6,800 bases of DNA from Bacillota bacterium (GTDB lineage Bacteria > Bacillota_A > Clostridia > Lachnospirales > Bianqueaceae): positions 1 to 6,800 of the forward strand of contig JAFOIR010000288.1 in NCBI GenBank assembly GCA_017420625.1, written 5' to 3'. Numbering within the stretch: the stretch's first letter is position 1; each line of letters starts with the position of its first letter. A program made the position numbers and the translations under genes. Below are positions 1-6,800 of this stretch, in pieces. Below the pieces are notes generated by a model that worked only from the letters and a program-made list of their open reading frames with translations, did no database searches and was not told where the DNA came from.

Positions 1-1870
1 CATCGCCGTTCAATTGAAGGAGATTAACGATCGCCGTTCCTTTGGCCGTACGGCCTGCTTCCGGAATTTCGAAGGCACGCAGACGATAGACACGGCCTTT
101 GGTTGTGAAGAACAGCAGATAATCATGTGAAGAGCAGACGAACAGATCCTGGACATAATCATCCTTGCGGGTCTCAACGCCCTTGATGCCCTTGCCGCCG
201 CGGTTCTGGCTGCGATACATATCCAGCGACGTACGCTTGACGTATCCAAGATTCGTGATCGTGACGACGCACTGTTCATCCTTGATGAGGTCTTCGAGAT
301 TGATTTCTCCTTCTTCATGGGTGATATAGGTGCGGCGCGGATCGCCGTATTTTGTCTTGATGATCAGAAGCTCTTCCTTGATAACGCCGTAGAGGATGTT
401 CTCGTTGGACAGGATCGCCATGAATTCAGCGATCATTGATTCGAGTTCATCGTATTCGCCCTGCAGCTTGCTTCTTTCCAGGCCGGTCAGTGCTCTCAGA
501 CGCATATCCACGATGGCCTGTGCCTGCACATCATCAAATCCGAAACGGACGATCAGGGAAGCTTTGGCATCATCGACACTGCTGCTGGCACGGATGATGC
601 TGATGATCTCGTCGATATGATCCAGCGCCATCAAAAGTCCTTCCAGAATATGGGCTCTGGCCTGGGCTTTGCCAAGATCGTACCGGGTACGGCGTGTGAC
701 AACTTCTTTCTGATGATCGAGGTAATAGGTAAGGATCTGTTTGAGATTGAGTACCTTAGGCTGGCCGTCAACGATCGCCAGCATATTGAAACTGGTATTG
801 TTCTGAAGCGGCGTATTCTTGTAAAGCTGGTTCATCATGACACGCGGATTGGCTTCCCGCTTCAGGTCGATGACGATCCGCATACCGGTCCGGTCAGACT
901 CATCGCGCAGGTCCGAAATACCTTCAAGGCGCTTGTCCTTGACAAGATCAGCAATACGCTCGACCAGCTTGGCCTTGTTCACCTGATAAGGGATCTCCGT
1001 AACGACGATCCGGTGACGGTTGTTCGGAAGCTCTTCCACTTCCATGTTGGCCCGAACGACCGCGCGGCCGCGTCCTGTCCGGTAAGCCTGTTCGATATCG
1101 CGTGTGCCGTAGATAGTTGCTCCGGTGGGAAAATCAGGGCCTTTAACGATCTTGATCAGTTCGTCGATATCTGTTTCCCGATCTTCCAGCACATGATTAT
1201 CAATGATCTTGACAACCGCATCGATGACTTCTCCCAGGTTGTGAGGGGGAATGCTGGTCGCCATACCAACGGCGATGCCGCCGGTTCCGTTCACCAAAAG
1301 GTTCGGGAAACGAGCCGGAAGGACTTCCGGTTCTTTCAGGGAAGCATCAAAGTTATCGGCAAAATTGACCGTATCTTTCCCGATATCGGCCATCATCTCC
1401 ATCGCGATCTTGGAGAAACGGGCTTCCGTATAACGCATGGCAGCAGCGCCGTCACCGTCGACAGAACCGAAGTTTCCATGTCCGTCTACCAGCATATAGC
1501 GCATATTGAAATCCTGCGCCATATGGACCATCGCTTCATAGATGGAGGAATCACCATGGGGATGATATTTACCCATGGTATCGCCCACGATACGGGCGGA
1601 TTTACGATACGAACTGGAAGGATCAAGATGCAGTTCGCTCATGGCATAGAGGATACGGCGCTGAACCGGTTTCAGACCGTCTCTGACATCCGGCAGCGCA
1701 CGCGTGACGATGACACTCATCGCATAGTCGATATAGCTTTCCCGCATGAGCTTCTCAAGGTTGACTGCCTCGATCCGGTCATGCTGGGGATTGGCAGGAA
1801 GCCCCACGCCGTTCAGTTCTTCATCCAGGATCTGATCATCCGGCGTATTCGGTGTATTATTATCAGCCAT
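1..1870 (-). CDS. gyrA: DNA gyrase subunit A (partial, 3' end beyond window)
   Basis: Subunit A of DNA gyrase, the type IIA topoisomerase that introduces negative supercoils in an A2B2 complex with GyrB. 623 codons are visible from ATG 1870 and the frame stays open to the left edge, so the rest of the C-terminal domain is missing. An N-terminal stretch of about 40 residues, some 25 longer than in E. coli GyrA, precedes the conserved core ([21 protein letters not shown]). The quinolone-resistance region reads [10 protein letters not shown], with Ser108 and Glu112 at the positions of E. coli Ser83 and Asp87, so no classic resistance change is seen. The DNA-cleaving Tyr147 sits in AAMRYTEAR (codon 1432..1430). 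The GyrA box is QNRGGKG (residues 555-561, 208..188), followed by the first part of the beta-pinwheel ([20 protein letters not shown]). The box, with gyrB just upstream, argues for gyrase rather than topoisomerase IV ParC. An AAGGA motif lies 9 nt before the ATG. Assignment is very secure. Confidence 0.98.
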   Translation of the reverse strand, partial: MADNNTPNTPDDQILDEELNGVGLPANPQHDRIEAVNLEKLMRESYIDYAMSVIVTRALPDVRDGLKPVQRRILYAMSELHLDPSSSYRKSARIVGDTMGKYHPHGDSSIYEAMVHMAQDFNMRYMLVDGHGNFGSVDGDGAAAMRYTEARFSKIAMEMMADIGKDTVNFADNFDASLKEPEVLPARFPNLLVNGTGGIAVGMATSIPPHNLGEVIDAVVKIIDNHVLEDRETDIDELIKIVKGPDFPTGATIYGTRDIEQAYRTGRGRAVVRANMEVEELPNNRHRIVVTEIPYQVNKAKLVERIADLVKDKRLEGISDLRDESDRTGMRIVIDLKREANPRVMMNQLYKNTPLQNNTSFNMLAIVDGQPKVLNLKQILTYYLDHQKEVVTRRTRYDLGKAQARAHILEGLLMALDHIDEIISIIRASSSVDDAKASLIVRFGFDDVQAQAIVDMRLRALTGLERSKLQGEYDELESMIAEFMAILSNENILYGVIKEELLIIKTKYGDPRRTYITHEEGEINLEDLIKDEQCVVTITNLGYVKRTSLDMYRSQNRGGKGIKGVETRKDDYVQDLFVCSSHDYLLFFTTKGRVYRLRAFEIPEAGRTAKGTAIVNLLQLNGD

Positions 1871-1879
1871 TTGTATTTA

Positions 1880-1884
1880 TCCTT
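1880..1884 (-). promoter_or_regulatory. Ribosome binding site of gyrA
   Basis: AAGGA on the minus strand, 9 nt before ATG 1870, lies within the 25-nt gap after the gyrB stop. No promoter-like sequence or terminator fits in this gap, so gyrA is read as the second gene of a gyrB-gyrA operon. Confidence 0.8.
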
Positions 1885-1895
1885 TCGAAGATTCT

Positions 1896-4044
<2,149 letters not shown>

Positions 4045-4064
4045 AATACAAATTAATCTATGAT

Positions 4065-4093
4065 ATTATACCATAAAACCCGCATAAATACAA
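4065..4093 (-). promoter_or_regulatory. Promoter of the gyrB-gyrA operon (housekeeping sigma type)
   Basis: On the minus strand the -35 is TTGTAT (4093..4088), the spacer is 17 nt, and the -10 is a perfect TATAAT (4070..4065) preceded by TGG, giving an extended -10 TGnTATAAT. Transcription should begin near 4058, leaving a leader of about 78 nt before TTG 3980. gyr promoters in many bacteria respond to DNA relaxation; nothing here proves or excludes that. Confidence 0.8.
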
Positions 4094-4101
4094 GGAAAAC
4101 G

Positions 4102-4139
4102 GGCATTTTTAACCCATTTTGAAAAGTCAAAAATATGCC
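4102..4139. repeat. Imperfect inverted repeat upstream of the gyrB promoter
   Basis: GGCATTTTT (4102-4110) faces AAAAATATGCC (4129-4139); the right arm has two extra bases. It lies just upstream of the gyrB -35, in AT-rich DNA between the two divergent promoters. It could be a protein site or a chance result of A/T tracts. The rest of the intergenic DNA (3981-4259) holds only the two promoters, the leader and the ribosome binding sites. Confidence 0.25.
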
Positions 4140-4196
4140 GATTTTTCTCTCGATTCCGACCTCTTTTTTGTTGTTATTTTTGGCACATTCTGTCTC

Positions 4197-4225
4197 TTGT
4201 TTTGAACCTCATCTATTGTTATAAT
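4197..4225 (+). promoter_or_regulatory. Promoter of the sensor phosphatase-yitT operon
   Basis: The -35 is TTGTTT (4197-4202, weak beyond its TTG), the spacer is 17 nt, and the -10 is a perfect TATAAT (4220-4225) with TG at 4217-4218, giving an extended -10. The start of transcription should fall near 4232, so the leader is only about 28 nt. TTGAAC at 4202-4207 is only 12 nt from the -10 and is unlikely to be the -35. Confidence 0.75.
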
Positions 4226-4238
4226 AGGACAATAACAA
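4216..4238. repeat. 7-bp inverted repeat across the phosphatase promoter, candidate operator
   Basis: TTGTTAT (4216-4222) and ATAACAA (4232-4238) are perfect inverted arms 9 nt apart. They cover the -10 and the expected transcription start, so a protein bound here would block RNA polymerase. Only the right arm would be transcribed, so an RNA hairpin is not the likely role. A further TTGTTAT occurs at 4171-4177. The regulator is unknown, and the AT-rich setting means chance is possible. Confidence 0.4.
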
Positions 4239-4244
4239 ACAGGG

Positions 4245-4250
4245 AAGGAG
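4245..4250 (+). promoter_or_regulatory. Ribosome binding site of the sensor phosphatase
   Basis: AAGGAG with a 9-nt spacer to ATG 4260. A GTG at 4255 is closer but out of frame, so ATG 4260 is the start. Confidence 0.85.
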
Positions 4251-4259
4251 TGCCGTGAC

Positions 4260-6419
4260 ATGTCAAAAAACCGTTCTTTACAGATGAAGATTTCCACGAC
4301 CATGATCGCTGTGATGATTGCCGCGGTTTTTTGTGTCGCAGCGGTGTTTTTTCTCTCGACCAATGGTCTTACCAATACCGCCTTTACTTACAGCGAACGA
4401 ATCGGCAGAACGACCGGAGAAAAATCGGCTCTTTCCATGGATGAAATGACACAGCGCACATTGATGACGCTGGCCGAGAATAAGGCAGATCTGGCTGACA
4501 CCTTGTTTGCAGAATTTGAGCAGGCCGTCGAAACAGCTGCCTTTGCAGCACAAAAGATCTACGAGCATCCGGAGGATTATTCAGCAAGGCCTGTTCCGCT
4601 TCCGGATAAGAATAATGATGGAACCATTTCGATCCAGGCTCTTTATCTGGATCCGGAGACGATGCCTGATGATCCCGCTGTTCAGGAAGAAGTGATGCTG
4701 ATTGGAAATATTCAGGATCTACTTGTTTCGATCAACGAGAACTTTCCGGCAATGGCTTCCAATTATATCGCATCAGTGAATGGTTTTATGGTTCAGGCCG
4801 ATTATATTGCCCCGAAGAAATTTGACGAAAACGGACAGCTCATGCCTTTTGATCCCAGTGTACGGCCATGGTATATCGGCGCTAAAGAGACCGGGAAAAC
4901 CTTCCTCTCTCCCGCCGTTCGGGATGCTCATACACCACAGCTGGGGGTCATGTGCGGTGTTCCGATTTATGTCAACGGCGAATTTATGGGCGTTTCCGGT
5001 GCGGGCATGTATCTGGATGATCTGGATTCAATGGTTGAAAATATCCATCTGGACTCTGATATGAACGCTTTGATTCTGTCTCAGCAAGGACAGATTCAAT
5101 TCTCCACCTTTAAAACAGGAATCCTGGAGATTGGCGAAGAGGGCGAAGACTTAAGAGAACAGGAAGGTCAGGAGATCGCCAGGACAGCGGAAAAAGCAGT
5201 CAGAGGAGAAAGCGGCGTTGATCTGATTGAAGTAGATGGTCAGGCAATGTATGTAGCTTATGCACCGATGAAGACTGTTGGATGGTCTTTCGTGCTGCTC
5301 CTGCCCCAGGAGGTTGTGGAAGCGCCGACAACGCAGCTGATCGCCGGTATCGAAGAAATCACCGAGCAGTCTTCTGCGGAGATGGATAACTATATTCGTC
5401 GCTCGAGCATGATCATGATTATTGTGGTGATTTCGATCATCCTGATCATTCTGCTGGTTTCGCTCGTTTTGTCCAAACACATTGTCAGCCCCATCAAGTC
5501 TCTGACCGAACAGGTTCAGCAGGTAGAGGGCGATCATCTGGATTTTCACTGGGATATGAAGACCGGAGATGAGACTCAGTCACTGGCAGAATCCTTCGAG
5601 TCCCTGACAGACCGAATGAAAAACTATATCTCTGACATCCAGACCATTACAGCGGAAAGAGAACGGATCGGTACGGAACTGGAGCTGGCGGAGAAGATCC
5701 AGGCTTCCATGCTGCCGCACGTTTTCCCACCGTTCCCGGACAGAAAAGAATTCGACATTTATGCTTCGATGGATCCGGCCAAGGAAGTCGGCGGAGATTT
5801 CTATGACTTTTTCCTGGTGGATGAAAATCATCTGGCCATGGTGATGGCAGATGTCAGCGGCAAGGGAATCCCGGCTGCCATGCTGATGATGATCACCAAA
5901 ACGATTCTGCAGAGCGTTGCGATGCTGGGCAAGACTCCGGGACAGATTCTCGGAAAGACAAATGAAGCGCTCTGTTCTAATAATCCGGAAGGCATGTTTG
6001 TCACCGTCTGGGTTGGGATGCTGGATATTTCTTCCGGTATCCTGACGGCCGCCAATGCCGGTCATGAATATCCCGCGATCAAACGTGCAAACGGTCAGTT
6101 TGAGCTGTTTAAAGATCCGCACGGGTTTGTCATAGGCGGTTTTGATGATGAATACTACCATGAATATACATTGACGCTTCAGAAAGGAGATCAGATCTTC
6201 CTCTACACCGACGGTGTGCCGGAAGCATCCCAGGCAGACCGGAAAATGTTCGGAACAGAAAGGATGCTTCTTGCACTGAATGAAGATCCGAAGGCGGACT
6301 GTGTACAGGTTCTGAAGAATGTACGCCGTGCGGTAGATGACTTCGTCCAGGATGCAGAGCAGTTTGACGATCTGACAATGATGTGTCTGGAATACAAGGG
6401 AGGCGCTGATCATGCGTGA
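4260..6419 (+). CDS. Membrane sensor phosphatase: dCache-like, HAMP, SpoIIE/RsbU-type PP2C
   Basis: A 719-residue transmembrane Ser/Thr phosphatase. TM1 is at about 13-32 and TM2 at 384-404. Between them is an extracytoplasmic region of about 350 residues that looks like a dCache_1 sensor (RPWY at 202-205, GVPIYVNGEFMGVSGAGMYL at 233-252). HAMP is at about 405-457 (IVSPIKSL, then GDETQSLAESFESL). A helical linker at about 460-485 contains ELELAEKIQASMLP, typical of RsbU-like phosphatases. The SpoIIE/PPM domain is at about 498-712, with its acidic metal-site motifs present: VGGDFYD (Asp513), ADVSGKGIPAA (Asp531), LYTDGVPEA (Asp651) and FDDLT (Asp703/704), plus NAGHEYP at 599-605. It should therefore be active. 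Relatives dephosphorylate STAS-domain anti-anti-sigma factors to release a sigma factor; that this one does so is inference, as no such partner is nearby. The last 8 nt overlap the yitT-like gene. It is not sporulation SpoIIE itself, which has about ten TM segments. Confidence 0.93.
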   Translation: MSKNRSLQMKISTTMIAVMIAAVFCVAAVFFLSTNGLTNTAFTYSERIGRTTGEKSALSMDEMTQRTLMTLAENKADLADTLFAEFEQAVETAAFAAQKIYEHPEDYSARPVPLPDKNNDGTISIQALYLDPETMPDDPAVQEEVMLIGNIQDLLVSINENFPAMASNYIASVNGFMVQADYIAPKKFDENGQLMPFDPSVRPWYIGAKETGKTFLSPAVRDAHTPQLGVMCGVPIYVNGEFMGVSGAGMYLDDLDSMVENIHLDSDMNALILSQQGQIQFSTFKTGILEIGEEGEDLREQEGQEIARTAEKAVRGESGVDLIEVDGQAMYVAYAPMKTVGWSFVLLLPQEVVEAPTTQLIAGIEEITEQSSAEMDNYIRRSSMIMIIVVISIILIILLVSLVLSKHIVSPIKSLTEQVQQVEGDHLDFHWDMKTGDETQSLAESFESLTDRMKNYISDIQTITAERERIGTELELAEKIQASMLPHVFPPFPDRKEFDIYASMDPAKEVGGDFYDFFLVDENHLAMVMADVSGKGIPAAMLMMITKTILQSVAMLGKTPGQILGKTNEALCSNNPEGMFVTVWVGMLDISSGILTAANAGHEYPAIKRANGQFELFKDPHGFVIGGFDDEYYHEYTLTLQKGDQIFLYTDGVPEASQADRKMFGTERMLLALNEDPKADCVQVLKNVRRAVDDFVQDAEQFDDLTMMCLEYKGGADHA
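6398..6403 (+). promoter_or_regulatory. Ribosome binding site of the yitT-like gene, inside the phosphatase gene
   Basis: GGGAGG, part of AAGGGAGG, lies in the last codons of the phosphatase gene, 8 nt before ATG 6412. The start therefore has its own strong site as well as the 8-nt overlap, which favours translational coupling. Confidence 0.85.
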
Positions 6420-6800
6420 TACAACGAAAGAGTTCTTCAAGGAGAACGGAAAAACGATCGGAGAGGTTGTCCTGGGAAGTGCGATCTATTCCCTGGGCAT
6501 GAACCTTTTCTATACACCAGCCAAGCTGCTGGCGGGAGGAGTTGCCGGTTTTGCTCAGCTGCTCCACTATGAATTCGGCTGGTCGATCGCTCTGATGGTA
6601 GTCCTGATCAATATTCCCATGTTTCTGATCGGCCTTTGGCTGATCAACAGGAAATTCATTCTGTATTCCGCCATCGGCATGGGCATCTTCACTCTGTTTA
6701 TCCAGCTCTTCTCCAAGCTGTCTTTACCTTTTACGTCCCCTTTGACCTCTGTAGTCATGGGCGGTGTGCTGACAGGCCTTGGGGTAGGACTCATCTATCG
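6412..6800 (+). CDS. YitT-family (DUF161) membrane protein, partial (3' end beyond window)
   Basis: The first 129 codons of an integral membrane protein of the YitT family, usually about 280 residues with five or so N-terminal TM helices (DUF161) and a cytoplasmic DUF2179 domain. Seen here: a hydrophilic N-terminus (1-15), a first TM at about 16-34, the family's glycine-rich turn AGGVAGFAQLL (41-51), TM segments at about 58-78 and 82-100, and a fourth beginning at about 110 with GGVLTGLGVGLIY, which in the family leads into a GGSTGGTD-like motif that would lie just past the edge. The function of the family is not settled; transport has been suggested. The start overlaps the phosphatase stop by 8 nt (6412-6419), so it is the second gene of that operon, and its product may act with the phosphatase at the membrane. 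The family call is firm; the role is unknown. Confidence 0.88.
   Translation, partial: MRDTTKEFFKENGKTIGEVVLGSAIYSLGMNLFYTPAKLLAGGVAGFAQLLHYEFGWSIALMVVLINIPMFLIGLWLINRKFILYSAIGMGIFTLFIQLFSKLSLPFTSPLTSVVMGGVLTGLGVGLIY

Noticed and set aside
1535..1552. Possible quinolone-resistance change in gyrA
   Set aside because: The region reads GDSSIYE with Ser108 and Glu112, which are susceptible-type residues at these positions in many Gram-positive gyrases.
4079..4110. CCCG...CGGG followed by a run of T, like an intrinsic terminator on the plus strand
   Set aside because: The stem is only 4 bp with a 17-nt loop, it overlaps the gyrB -35, and no plus-strand gene ends here.
4181..4196. TGGCAC as the -24 element of a sigma-54 promoter
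   Set aside because: No TTGC-like -12 element follows at the right spacing, and the sensor gene has a better promoter at 4197-4225.
5580..6440. Minus-strand reading frame (286 codons) opposite the phosphatase domain
   Set aside because: It lies against the conserved SpoIIE motifs, resembles no family, and has no promoter or credible ribosome binding site that I can see.

Overview
The window looks like chromosomal DNA of a low- to mid-GC Gram-positive bacterium (Bacillota/Firmicutes, possibly a gut lineage such as Erysipelotrichia or Clostridia; the finer placement is a guess). The support is strong purine-rich ribosome binding sites with 8-9 nt spacing, two extended -10 promoters (TGnTATAAT), a TTG-started gyrB, a short Gram-positive-type GyrB core without the large insert seen in E. 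coli, and a YitT-family membrane protein.

Layout. On the minus strand, gyrB (3980..1896) is followed after 25 nt by gyrA, which starts at 1870 and runs off the left edge (623 codons present). They form a gyrase operon read from a promoter at about 4093-4065. On the plus strand, read divergently from its own promoter at about 4197-4225, is a 719-residue membrane-anchored sensor phosphatase (TM, dCache-like extracytoplasmic domain, TM, HAMP, coiled linker, SpoIIE/RsbU-type PP2C; 4260..6419). Its 3' end overlaps by 8 nt the start of a YitT-family membrane protein gene (6412, running off the right edge). No RNA genes, mobile elements, CRISPR arrays or phage genes were seen.

How it works together. 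The left half is housekeeping: GyrB supplies the ATPase and Toprim parts of DNA gyrase, and GyrA the DNA-cleaving tyrosine and the DNA-wrapping domain. The right half is a signalling unit. An external cue sensed by the dCache domain should be passed through HAMP and a helical linker to a Ser/Thr phosphatase, whose usual substrate is a phosphorylated STAS-domain anti-anti-sigma factor. No STAS protein, anti-sigma kinase or sigma factor lies in the window, so the target is unknown. The tight overlap with yitT suggests the two proteins are made together.

The points most worth a second look are the sensor phosphatase-YitT pair, the loss of the conserved Asp position in the dCache domain, the acidic N-terminal extension of GyrB behind a TTG start, a substitution in the GyrB Toprim loop, and a 7-bp inverted repeat lying across the phosphatase promoter. 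The gyrase genes themselves are otherwise ordinary and appear intact over the part visible.
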